DNA of 64,000 nucleotides from Oxyruncus cristatus (taxonomy: Eukaryota > Chordata > Aves > Passeriformes > Cotingidae): contig VXAY01001313.1 of NCBI GenBank assembly GCA_013399855.1, positions 1,978,689 through 2,042,688 of the forward strand, given 5' to 3'. The notes under the pieces were generated by a model. That model did no database searches, was not told the DNA's origin, and saw only the letters and a list, made by a program, of their open reading frames with translations. Shown in pieces: positions 27,801 to 39,589 of this stretch. Within the stretch, counting starts at the first letter, position 1, and every line of letters starts with the position of its first letter. Made by a program: the position numbers and the translations under genes.

Positions 27801-28482
27801 GCAAGGTTTGTGAAATACATGTTACTTCAGGCAACAAAGGAGGTGGGGGAGAAGGAAAAGCAACCCAGAAAATGCAAAAGTGGTCACTGTTCCCTTCTCA
27901 CTCCCTTCAAACCAAACCCTCAAAGTCCCAAAGAAACCAAACTCATCAAGTGTCCCATCAAACTAAAAATCCCATCAAAACAAAAGTCTTCTTGCCAAGC
28001 TGTGAGTATTTGTCCTTAAGACACTTCTCAAAGAAGCTCCTGAAGAGCAGGGGGGAATGGAGAAACAAGGACCCTGGAGAAAGAACGGATTCAAACAGAA
28101 TACAGAAGAGTAATTTGACCAAGAGTTTTATGAAGCAATTCAGAATCTCTCCTGTTAACTTGCTTCTCCAAAATATAAGGGGGTCAGAGTGACCAACTGG
28201 AAAATTGAGTAGAGGCTGCATATCAGGCTTCCTGATATTATGGCCGTTTCCTAAACTTTCTGCAACTTAAAATCCTTGTGCCATAGGAGTCCTTTAAGGC
28301 AAACACTCAGCAAGGAACACACCTCTTTAAATTAAAATGTATGGGGGGAACAAGCAGTTGTCAGCATCAAACATATTATTTGTGATTCTATCAGAGTGAG
28401 CCTTACATCATTTTTTTTGATTTAGGAATATAAATCTCAAGGAATAGGAGGGAGTGCCTGTTTCCTAAGCAATTTGAATCAA

Positions 28483-28641
28483 GATATTAGATATAATGAG
28501 TCACAAAACACACCTACTCTTTTCTTCCAGAGAAATTTAACTCCAAATAGTCTATCTGTACAAGATACTAGATATGAGTCACAAAATACACTTACTCTTT
28601 TCTTTCAGGCAAGCTTAACTCCAAAGAGCATATCTGTACAA
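28483..28641 (+). repeat. tandem duplication, two ~80-bp units
   Basis: Unit 1 (28483-28563, 81 bp) and unit 2 (28564-28641, 78 bp) are head-to-tail copies. Both contain GATAnTAGATAT, GAGTCACAAAA, CTTACTC or CTACTC TTTTCTT, AACTCCAAA and TATCTGTACAA in the same order. They differ by about ten substitutions plus small indels, so the duplication is not recent. Each unit carries a GAGTCA half of an AP-1-like site. No open frame is conserved across both copies in a way that suggests coding. Confidence 0.9.
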
Positions 28642-31600
28642 AAAGATTCAGTATTGTGTTGTGTACTCTAACACCTGAGAAAAATGTTGTGACTGAATCT
28701 TTACCACAAATTTATAGGTATTAGAAGTTTGACTTCTTCAGCAGACACGCGAAAAAATTGTCAGTGTATGTTCACTGAAGATCTAAGATTTAACAAAAAA
28801 CTTATGAAAAACAAAGAAACTCCAAGTTTACCTGTAGTCTGATGACAGCAACATGTACCTCATAGGAGGTTTTCTAATTCACAGGGGAAAAAAAAAAAGT
28901 AGAAACATACAAAGGTAGTGGCAAATGAATGTCAGTTCATTTCCATGCAACCTATTTTATATCTCAGTTACAGTACCAACACATCAAAAAACACCTGCTG
29001 AAAACACTATTAAACACTTCTTGTATATCTGAGCATTTATCCTGCCAGTTAAGAAACTGCCTTTGCTAAGGAGTTTTAGATCTCTGTAGAAGTCGTGATA
29101 CTCGACTAACTGAAATTGAGCCCTCTTTTCTACCAGGAAATGCAAAAAGACAACTGAGTTTCCAAGCAACGATTCTGCTACTGAGGCTCACAGATGCAAG
29201 AGCAGGAGGGCTGAGAAATTGCAAAATTCAACATATGGTAATAGAAAGCCCCTACTTAACCAACCATAAACTGTATTTGCTTCTGCAAAGGTAAAGCAGA
29301 GCTGGTGCTTTATTTTATAGATCATCCAATAATTTGTTTGGGCTTGGTTGGTTTTCATCTTTTGGAGGTGCTTTAGTGCACTGCAGAGGTGCTAAAGTGA
29401 CATGTTCCCAAATCAGTGCCCTGTCTGTGGGACAGCCTTCATCTGGACAGAAGTAACACTACCTCCCTGACATGGCCTACCTTACCAAAGGAACACAGTT
29501 AGAAAGGACGGGGCACTCCAGCATCCAAACCAAGGCTTTCTGGTGTACCCATGGACTGGCTGCATGGTGTGTCTGACATGCAGCTCTATGTGATCTTTTA
29601 AACTCTTCTTTTCCACTAGACCTGAGAACAATGCATGACTTGACTCCACAGCCCAGTCCGATCACCTCAGCTGCTCCATCCATCTGCTTCTCTGAGGCTA
29701 CAGACTTTTCCCTGCAGAAACATGTACTTTCCCCATTCTCCAAGGTTATCTACAGCTTCTGTGTCAAAGAGCCCAGCTATTGCCATCTTCCTGTGTGGTC
29801 AGTGTTCAGCCCAGGCACTGTGTACAACTGCTCCTCCTTAGGCAGCTTCTAAGCCTCTGTCATACTGAGACTGTGCTTTGACCAACTCCTACTTTTCCAC
29901 AGTACTTTTTAAACAGAAAGCCTGATATGAAAAAAAAAAAAAGTGTCCTTCCCTGCATTTCCAAAGTATTTCTGGCATGGCTCTTAAGCCTCCATTTTGC
30001 ATACTCTCAGACATTTGCTTCTAAAATGTGTCCCTCTTGAATTTGGGACATGCAGACAGGAGCAAAGTTCAGCTCAAGCCAGTCACAGGTTAGGGAAGTG
30101 GATAGAAATTAGGGCAAGACCAAAAGACTGCTCTTACTCTAAATTCTGAAAAAAAGCACAGTTTCCTCTGTCCAACAAATTGAAAAAAGAAACAGGATGC
30201 ATAGTCAGAAGAGAGGTTTTGCTTTATAAACACACTCCATATACAGAGCTTTGAAAAGCTGACAAGCACTGTAAATAAATACAGTCTCCTGGGGAAGGAG
30301 GAAAAAAGGTGCATTTTCCCCTTCTCTGAAGTGATAAAATTCATCTTAACCTTGAGTACTCTTAACCTGTTAAGCAACAGACTGAAATCATCAATAGGTT
30401 GTTGATCATGTGGGTCAATACTCGATCTAGTTTTAATGGTCTCTCAGACAGCTGGAGTGAAAATTTCTATGCAGAATTTTGCTGTGAGAAGGCAATAATT
30501 GCCTATTATCTATCAAGTGATGCTGATTACTTTTTTAACCAAAAGGCAGTTCTCTCATTTTGAAAAGATGCAGCAGAGTTTAGCTTATTCCTATTGATTA
30601 ACATTAAACCAACAATTGCTGATATGAATGATCTCCCGAACACACGGCTTTCGCAGTAAGGTGGACGTAGCACATACTCCCCTTCTACAAACTAGGTACT
30701 GCAAAAATAGAAAAACAAACAAAAAAAATGTCACAAACACTGCATTCCCTTATTTCAAATGAGAGGTACAAGAGAGATACCTTTATCTCTTAAAAATCTC
30801 TTTCACCCCTCCTGTTTTACACTTTCTCTATACTTTTTGAATAAAACAGAACTGGAAGTTGTCACAGAGCAGACAGGGAATGCAAAGGACCTTAAGTCAG
30901 CTCTCCCAGCAGGAACCATACAGACACATATACAGCCCTTACCTCTGGGGATTACAGCTTCACATCTCAGTTTTGCCTCACTCCTATGCAGACTCTTCCT
31001 CAACAATCAATAAGAGAACACAATGCAGAGACTATGACAATAAGCCTACAAAACATTCTCTGTAAATAAGGTGGGACTAGGGTTAATTATTGCTTAGCGT
31101 TCTTCCCCACACTCCCACCCTTTCCTATTTTAGAGAGGAAAAATACCTTGACAGGATGAAACAACTGTAAACCCCTTCAAGGTTCGGGTTTTCTTTCTCT
31201 TTTTTGGAATGAAAGAAGCAGTGTTAGTTTGAGACCAGACTAAAAGACAAAGGGAAAGAAGGCACATAACATAACTCCGCTCACAGCACAGCAAACTAAA
31301 CAGAATTTGAATTCTCCGCCTTTGAAACATGAAGTAACTATAAATCCCACTAGGAGAAGGCCATTTGCTGACATAGACTGTAGATAGCAGGTGTTAAATT
31401 ACTTACTGTCCATTGCCATGAATACAAATGTATTGAGAATTACATTCCAAAAATAATAAACCAATAAAAGAACAGAGTTCAAACTGACTCACTGGGAAAC
31501 GATGTAAACTAGCCAAGATAACATTTCACAGATTATAGCTGTTCCCAGACAGACTGGCTAGGGGATGTTTGCCTGGCATGTCTTTCACATTACATTAACC

Positions 31601-31653
31601 TACAGCTAATATGAGACTCATTTTCACAAACACCATATTTAGATAAGCAAGTT

Positions 31654-31678
31654 AAAAAAAAAAAAAGAAAGAAAGAAA
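31654..31678 (+). repeat. A13 plus (GAAA)3 microsatellite
   Basis: A run of 13 As passes into three GAAA units. Confidence 0.85.
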
Positions 31679-32157
31679 TTAAAACCCAAAACACAAACAC
31701 ACAGAGGATTCCCTGCAAATAAACAGGTGATAACCGATAATTATTCGTGGTGTGCAATTACAGAGGAAATGAAAACCCAAATCTGCTCTTATGCACACAC
31801 ACAAAAATTCTAAAGAGCCAATCTTCTACCACAGACACAGAGAACAGGCAGTGTATCAAATACGTCCACAATGTACTTGTCACCACGTGAGAACTATGTT
31901 TTCCTAAATGGTTAACATTGGGATAATCCAGCTTTCAGGTTCTTCCTCATTCCAGTAACATAGTCCACAGCATCGCCCTAATCAAAACAACATATTCAAT
32001 GCATAAACCAGAAAATTGTATGGATAAGCTCCAATTGCTGCTTGTGGATAAATGTGCTGCAGCTGGGTGGATATAAATTGCAATGCACAGGTATAACCCC
32101 TCACAGAGCAAGCTACACGTGAAGAGTGACAATAAAAGAACATCCATCAAGGCTGGC

Positions 32158-32171
32158 TTTTTTTTTTTTTT
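32158..32171 (+). repeat. T14 homopolymer
   Basis: Fourteen consecutive Ts in otherwise unique sequence. Confidence 0.9.
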
Positions 32172-33988
32172 CATTTTTGAAAGGAGTAGGGGGAGAAGGC
32201 AGCTAGAGAAAGCATTTGATTTTATAAACACGTGCATATTATTCCTGCAATGCCCTTCAGTAGGGGATCACGAACAAGAACCTCTTTCCTGTGAAGGAGG
32301 CAGTGTTTCCCTGGTTACATTGTGCAGTGCCTCTCATTACTGTTTCAGCACATCTTAACTTTCTGCCCCTACAGAGGTACAGAAATTTTCACTGAAACCA
32401 GTCACACATTTCTGCAATATCATTTTTTAATCCTGTATCCAGCAAATATTTGTTTGTGAGTGCTGCTGGCCGAGTGGCATTTGATAAACAATGAATACTG
32501 CAGCATAGTTTTCTCATCAATCAAGCCATATAAAAGGCCAATCCAGCAATTTAATCTCCTGTTGCTGCAAGCTGTCTAAACACAGTGTTTTTTAACAAGA
32601 CAGTTTTGTTCTAAGAGTACACACTCCATCCAAGTCTTGTCATTAATTTGAAAAATTACATGCATGATTCCCAGCCCCTGGGAAACACAAAGTTATCTTA
32701 CAACTATTCTTTAGAACTGAGTTTCTTTTAAACAGAATTGAAATGATCACCAAAATAATAGCTGTCAAAGCAGAAAAATAAAATTTAAAATCCATCAAAT
32801 GGTTTCTTAAATGGTTCCTGATTTCTTAAAGATTTTCCTTGGTGGTTGGTTTTGTTTTGAGAAATATCCAGACTATAATTTCAAATTTAAACAGAGGTCA
32901 GACAACTCAGAACTAATTTCTCAGTCACACCTATTTCAAAGGGTTGATGGTTTAGAAACAAACCAAACCCTTGCTTTTCTAAATCAGAAAAGAACTCCAA
33001 TTATTGGAGCCACATACAGATTATTTTCCTGCTCAGGGGGTCAACAGTCTGCTTGATGTCTTTCAGTGACCAGAAAATTCGCTACTGACACTGGACTTCT
33101 CTATTCAAACACAGTGTGGCAAACTGTTGGATGTGTATGCCAAGTCTGCCCAGCAGGACAAAGATGCTCCTAGGCCTAGATCAAGAAAGACAGCCCAGAG
33201 CAGACTGGAAAGAAGGCCATTATAGAAACCTGGGGCACCCTTCCAAAGGGAGCAAAGGGGGCAAAGACCCAGCCCAACTCATTCTAAAATGGAGTCTCAG
33301 TTTATTGCAAGGACTATATTACACAGCTGCTGAAACTCAGCAGCCTTTTCAGTCCAAAAAGATATTACCCTCCTCAGATTATATCACAAATTCACCAGGT
33401 TTTCAGATGAAGAATTTTTATAAACTGAGAAGATTTTCAGCTCCTGTCAAGCTCAAGGTGATGTTTAGTGCAGCATCATCATCCCCATGGAAAAGAGGGC
33501 TAGTGGTTACCAAAAGACCACCAGACAGCTGGTCAGTGCTGGTGATTTCTGCTGGATTCAAACTGATGATCTTCTGTGGAAGTAAAAATCTCTCTACTAT
33601 TTTATTAACCCTTCAAGCAACCTGGTGTGCCTATTCCCTTATCTTCTACCCTCTGTAGTAAAGAGAAGTTAGGAAAGGACAACCAAACCTTTGCTCCAGG
33701 AAAGTTCCCTTTGAAGTTATACTTCATTCATGCATTATGTAGAAATCCCTTTTATTTTGATTTGTAAAAGTTAAAGTCTCTCCTGATCTGAAAATGGGAG
33801 CAGGAGACCTTTTGAATTTTTCATTGTGGAAACCCATTGCAACAAGCTAACTTTTTAATCCACTTCCCTTTTCGAACAAATTTTCAAATGTCAAGTATTT
33901 CACACTAAATGTATCACCATGCACAGAATTTCTATTCAAGAACGCTGGAGTATCTTTCAGAATTATTCAAAATAAACAATCCATTAGT

Positions 33989-34079
33989 GAGCCTAATCTA
34001 GCTGAAGATGTCCCTGCTTACTGCAGAACTAGATGAGCTTTAAAGGTCCCTTCCAGTGCAAACTACTCTAAAATTCTAG
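33989..34079 (+). mobile_element. CR1 LINE 3'-end fragment
   Basis: The copy shows GAAGATGTCCCTGCTTACTG, then AACTAGATGAGC, TTTAAAGGTCCCTTCCAG and a terminal ATTCTAG, in the order seen at the 3' end of avian CR1. It is the sense orientation on +, about 90 bp long and severely 5'-truncated. The terminal octamer repeat of CR1 has decayed to a single AATTCTAGG. The copy is non-coding and clearly old. Confidence 0.85.
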
Positions 34080-34081
34080 GA

Positions 34082-37000
34082 AAGCTTCTACTTCACTGTT
34101 TTAATGCCCAGGTACGTCTGGTTTATAAGCAAAGAGGAGCTTTTTTAATTAGCTGTGCCCTGCAAATTCAAGCCGATGTCTCAAAACTTAAGTTTTATTC
34201 CTTCATTATTACTGGTTGTCTGAAGGTGTGGCTCCCTGCAGTTCACTACAGTACATGCCATTGTCCAGGCAATGCTTTGGCAGTGAGACCACTGATAATG
34301 GGTCCCTAGATTGTGCAGAGAGCCAAGGAGAATCTTGTTTGCTCTCCAGCAGCTATTTGTTCATGCTGTCTGTACTGCAGACCTGAAACATCCATATTTA
34401 TCATTTATAACAGAAGTAGACCTGCCAGCTATGAAGGTATTACCTTTTTACCTTCCTCTGAATCCTTGTGTCTAAATGTTCTAAACTTATTCCTGAGGTA
34501 AAGAAATACATATTACCAAAGAATTTTGAGTTTGGCTTGTATTCCTGGTCTCTTTTCCCTACCACACCCGGGTAACATTTCAACTGTGCTCACAACATGA
34601 CAATGTACCTTGCAAGTTATTTTAATCTGGTCGGGCATCTGAAATAGTCAGTGATTATTTTATATGCTTATATTTGCTGGCATAGCCACGGACACAGCGA
34701 AGAGCTAAATGGGGTTTGTCTGTATAACTGGAGAGAATCTAGCATTTGACTGTCTTAAAGCAGTATTTTCAAGGTGTGTTTTCCCCTCCCCTCGATTCAA
34801 AATAGAGGTTGCAATCATAAGCCTCTATGAATCTTATTTCATAGTGAATGCAAAAAACTAGGTTAAGGCATTATTAAGCTTGTACAGATAGACACACAAA
34901 TACACCATGAAAGAGGGAGCTGAACATAAAAAAGGTCTATTCTTTTTCATTGTCTGCCCTGATGATACGCTCTGTACATAAAAGCATAATTCTTCTAAAC
35001 TAACAAAAAATATATTGAATATAACAATTATGAACCTATCATAAACACATTCAAAGGGGCAGAATTGGACAACGCAATTGCTCTTTAGCACCTTGTAATC
35101 CATGCAGCAGAAAGCTCATTTCATATTGATATAACATAGTGCTTTTTTAATATAGGAGACATAAAGAACAGAAAGATAGACAAAATTAAAGCCCCAATAT
35201 TCCAGGTACAATTTGTCCAGCTATTACCTCAAAAATATCTTTATCAATGTAAACAAGACGTTTAAGAACTTAACTGAAGTAGCGCAGAGTTCCCACATGT
35301 ACTGGGTCCCATTCCAAGATCAGAAACCATTACAGATTTTCCCCAGAACAGTTAAAGAAATTTTTCTTTGAATTTGCAACCCTGGGCAGCAATCCCAATT
35401 GTCCCATCCTTCCAGACTGAGTACAATTAACAGAAGCATGTAACTGAAACCCACCTGAAGGTACAACATTCCTCAAAGTAAAATCCAGGGCCCTCTGTGC
35501 CAGAAGATGTCATAGGTTTAAGGCAAACACTAATCAACTTCAAGTTTAGCAATCTATTCCTTTTCTCAAGGGAACAGGTCAGAAGTCCTCTTCCCCTCTA
35601 ACAACAGCAACAAACCAAAAGTTCATTTCCTAGTAAGACCTGCAGTGGGACTTCTTTGCACTTCTTCACACAAATAGCTGTCTCTATTTGTCAAACAATG
35701 AGATTTAAAGCACATTAATTAACAGCAGCAGAAGCCACTCACAGTAAATACAACACTGAGAAATCTGAAGGAAGACTGAAGTCTCCAGGTGCATCTCATG
35801 ATAGGCTTAGTTACAGCAACTCTATTCTAAAGGATCCCATATGGAGCTCATTCTGGCATCAGATATCCCAACCAATAGCAAAGCAAGTCTGAGATCCAGC
35901 CTGTGCTAATGACACAACTGCCCTTGACAGAAAATTGGTATTTTATTAAAATGGAAGAAACAGGTTTAATGCCCTTAGCTTTTTTCATACAAACAGCAGG
36001 TTTAGAAAGAAACCCTTCATGTCCCTTCAGGGACACACTATAGAAGTGCAACAATAGAACTAGGATGCTGCATGGGGATGCAGTTTGTTATCAACACCCT
36101 ACCAACAACTCATGTTCCTGAAGTGATAAATGTAAAGGTGATTACTACTCTCTCCCTTCCCTCATGAGGAGCATCTCTGCCTTTTCTCAGTTTCACACAG
36201 AAACTTTTAAACCCTGTATGTGCATCAGATGTCAAATTGTTTATCCACCTGACTCTTCCTTGGCCAAGAAATAAATGGTCTCTATGACAAAGAGATTCAT
36301 AATGTAAAATCTAGAAGACACAATGCAATTCAAGTCCTCTTTGATGGAGTTACCCACTGCAGGTCCCCTAGGGACCAGTACCAGTAAGTATTTGAGGGGA
36401 CTTGCCACTGACTAGTTTTTGAACTCCCAGTACACTAGAAAGGGGTTATTTACTTTGCTTGTGTTTGCATTCACACCTACTCTTCTCTTTTTTCCTCCTC
36501 CCTTAGTTAAAGACTAAATAACTACAGATTCAACAAAACACAAAAATTAACTTTAGATTAACTGTGGATTGACTGGAATTCACAAGTTCCCAAATGCCTC
36601 AACAGTGACTGCACATGGGGTATGAAAAGAAACATTTTTCTGGCTTCAGGGTGTTGATCTTTAGGAAATACTGAAATTAGATGCCCGACCTTCATTCAGT
36701 ACCAGAACCTGAATTACAATGTTTCCTTTCTTATTTTGAGCCCAGACATCTCCTAAAACTCTGATTTACCATGGGCTGACACATGCTCTCAACTTCTCAC
36801 GTATAAGCTGGTCTGCCCCATAAAAGTATTCAAATATTCTGCAGGCCAGAGAATGGGCATGACTCAGTCATCGCAATCCCAAATGGCTAAAACACCACTC
36901 ACCTGCAGAGACAACGGAACCTCCCAGTTTTTGCTTTGACTCATGCCACAGATTTCAACATCTCAAATGAATTGGCTCAAGTTCAGGCATGGCTGTCAGC

Positions 37001-39450
37001 TCCTCGATATCAAATTCCATTGCAGGTCACATGTGGCACCACTCAGAGCTGCAAATGGCACTGGAACATCGGCAGGAACAGGATTAAGCAGCAGCTGAGC
37101 ACAGGTTTTTGTATTGGAGGGAAACAAGGAGTCCTTATTAGGTAAATGTGAAACTAGAAACAGCTGTGCAGCAGAGACTTTGCACCTGAGATAATCAGCT
37201 CTGTGGAAAGCACAAACGTAACTGCCTGGACAGGCACCTTATACTGGCAAAGAGGAAAAGATACCCAATACCACAGCTAGCACTGCTAACGTGCCTCAGC
37301 TCTGATCATCAGTATTATATATTCTCTAAGGCCAGAGAAACTATGAACAAAATCAAGGAGCAAAAGATAGGCCAACCTCATTAGAAAGAGAGTTAACTCG
37401 CACTCAAATGCTCAAGTTTTAGAGCTTCTGACCTGCTAAGCAAAGGAAACAGCTGGAAGAACTAAACACAAGCCCTTCATAGAGTATAATTTAGAATTCT
37501 TTCTACACTTGTCAAATTCACTGAATTTATGCCCATTAGGTAAAAATATCCAAGTTAATATAAGGTAAACATGAAAAATATTGTTAGTTCTTGTTTGAGC
37601 AGTTTGGAAATGTAAATAATTGTGACAATTTGTTTGGGAGATTACTTGCTCAAAGTTATGTATAAGTCAGAACTATTAAGTAGTTTCATTATCAGTACAG
37701 AGACTTTTCTTTCCCCCTTTGTTGCAATCTCTCATCTTGAATTGTCACTACCCAGCACTCATCTCCCTATCGCAGTCTGCAGCAGCCAAGTGATAAGGCT
37801 TCATGTTTACTTTAAGAATGCCAATTGTTCATGCTGTCAGTGCTCAGGTTTTATCACTGGTTCAGTGGCAGTGAAATTGAGTTCTGGGAGGAGGGAGCCT
37901 GCATTATGTGAGAACGCTTAGATGCAAGGACAGCAGTATTTTTGTGATTGAGAAGTCAGCTGTAAAGCCACCATTTACTATCCCTTTGAGTCAGCTGTGA
38001 CCATAGAACAGAACCTGATGGCACGGTGATAGCCAATCTCGTTGCAGATTTCCTGTGCACAGAGAGCTGTGAATATGTTCAGTGATTCTCAGATTTGGCT
38101 GCATCCCACACTTGGTCTGCAGAGTAGAAATAGTACAACACGTATTATTTTTCAAGCCACATTGCTCTCTGCAGGAAAGCAAGCAGGCCAAGACTTTTCA
38201 TAGGCTCTCTATAGGTAGGTTTGTTTGTTTAAGTATATTTGGAACCAGGAATTTTTATCTGTAGCTTGTCTGATGGTTTTGTATGAAGTTAATTTAGAGG
38301 GTGATCCCACCATCAGAGAAGTAAATGCATTCAGAGACACAAAGGTGTGACTATAAAGCAATGCTGAGACATTAAAACAACTATGATCACAGAGAAAAAA
38401 GGTAGCACAAATAAATTAAAAAGGCCATAACTCCAAAGAAGGAAAAGGCACGGAAATATATAGGAGGATGATTCTCAAATAGATAATTTAATCACACCTT
38501 TTGCAGATGACCTGCATAAACCAGGGAAGAAAAAAAAAAAAAAAAAAAAAGGAGGATCTATTTCCTGAAATGCAAAGTGAAGGTTCTTAGAAACTAAAAT
38601 CTACCTAATTTTTCAAATGTTTGGATAAAATCGGAAAGCAAGAATAAACAAAAATAAAATAACTTCTCCATTTCAAATGCAGTAGTCCAATAAGCTTGAA
38701 GAGAGCTCAGTGCATCTGAGACCATTTATTTCACTTTCTACTTATTAAGGAATAGAATAAAGCTATGGTACAACTTTTCTTGCCCAATACACAAGACATT
38801 TTATCTATTCTAGAACAATGGTAAGTCTTATCTTAACTGCAAGGTTATGTGATTGCTGCTACTAGAGTTCAACATGGAACACCGACCCGTGTCAGTGGAA
38901 TGGTAGGAATGAAAGCAATGGAAGTGAAGAGTTTGTACTCCAGCTGGGGTCACTAAATCAACAGCATGTGAACATGGCATTCTGTGAAACACCCACCACT
39001 GGTTACATCTGCTGCATCAAACAAAAGGGCTGAGTCCTCACAATGTACTTAGAGGGGCTGTGAAATCAGGATGGGTGGTCTGATCCTGACTGTTGTATCA
39101 GATGGTAAAGCTGCATATCGCTCTGAGTTCCTAATGGGCTAAACTTTGGCTAGTTTAAAACTTAAAAAAGGAATTATTAGGAGATGGTATTTGTAATCGG
39201 TACATATGGTTTCTCTAAAAGAGTACACAAACAGCCAACTGAAAAGGTGAATTTATCATAAGATTTGTAGGAAGGAACATGAGGCCAGTGGAGTGACAGA
39301 CATAAGGTCAGTGACTCATAAGATTCAGAAATCCGTCTTCCCTAGAAGCTTAGCTATTCCCAGAGAATGAAGAAAATGAAGGAAGGAGGCTGCAGTGGAT
39401 GCTGTTCCTATCTGCTGAGGCATTTATCACACTTCTCACCTTACAGCTGA
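34082..39450. other. non-coding sequence, no gene seen
   Basis: Unique AT-rich DNA with no frame of recognised similarity and none longer than about 100 codons. An A21 run lies at 38530-38550. No CpG cluster, tRNA or convincing exon was seen. Confidence 0.55.
38530..38550 (+). repeat. A21 homopolymer
   Basis: Twenty-one consecutive As, the longest uninterrupted homopolymer apart from the gapped tract at 49307. It is followed by GGAGGATC. Confidence 0.9.
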
Positions 39451-39452
39451 AT

Positions 39453-39580
39453 TTATTCTACCCTCATTTCACAGAAGGAAAACTGAGATGTGGAGCAGAG
39501 TAAACCAGTCCTCCAAGGGGATAGGGGTGCTTGGTGGCTGAGTTAGGATCCAGACTAATCTGATTTCCTTAACCTGCAAA
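39453..39580 (-). repeat. MIR-type SINE remnant
   Basis: The + strand shows TTATTCTACCCTCATTTCAC, AGAAGGAAAACTGAGATG, then a GTGGCTGAGTTAGGATCCAG stretch and CTAATCTGATTTCC. This order matches a MIR read in reverse: the conserved core with its 'fraction of lines ending in GAAACTGAGG' signature followed by the reversed tRNA-like head. It is an ancient decayed copy in the opposite orientation to the one at 6049. An L2 3' end shares part of this sequence and is the alternative. Confidence 0.6.
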
Positions 39581-39589
39581 CAAAAGCTT

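Larger units (their letters stand above)
24000..33985. other. non-coding sequence, no gene seen
   Basis: About 10 kb with no supportable exon. The longest frame, 33116-33658 on + (180 codons), is the longest of the window, but its translation shows no domain, repeat, signal peptide or known family, and no promoter or splice context supports it. The block holds poly(A) runs at 24826 and 29930, the tandem duplication at 28483, an A13/(GAAA)3 tract at 31654 and a T14 run at 32158. Two complex unique stretches (30430-30640 and 32440-32600) are noted as possible conserved elements. Confidence 0.55.

Noticed and set aside
33116..33658. Longest open frame of the window (180 codons, + strand) as a gene
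   Set aside because: No domain, signal, known family or promoter/splice context. A frame of this length is possible by chance in 64 kb, and its composition looks random.
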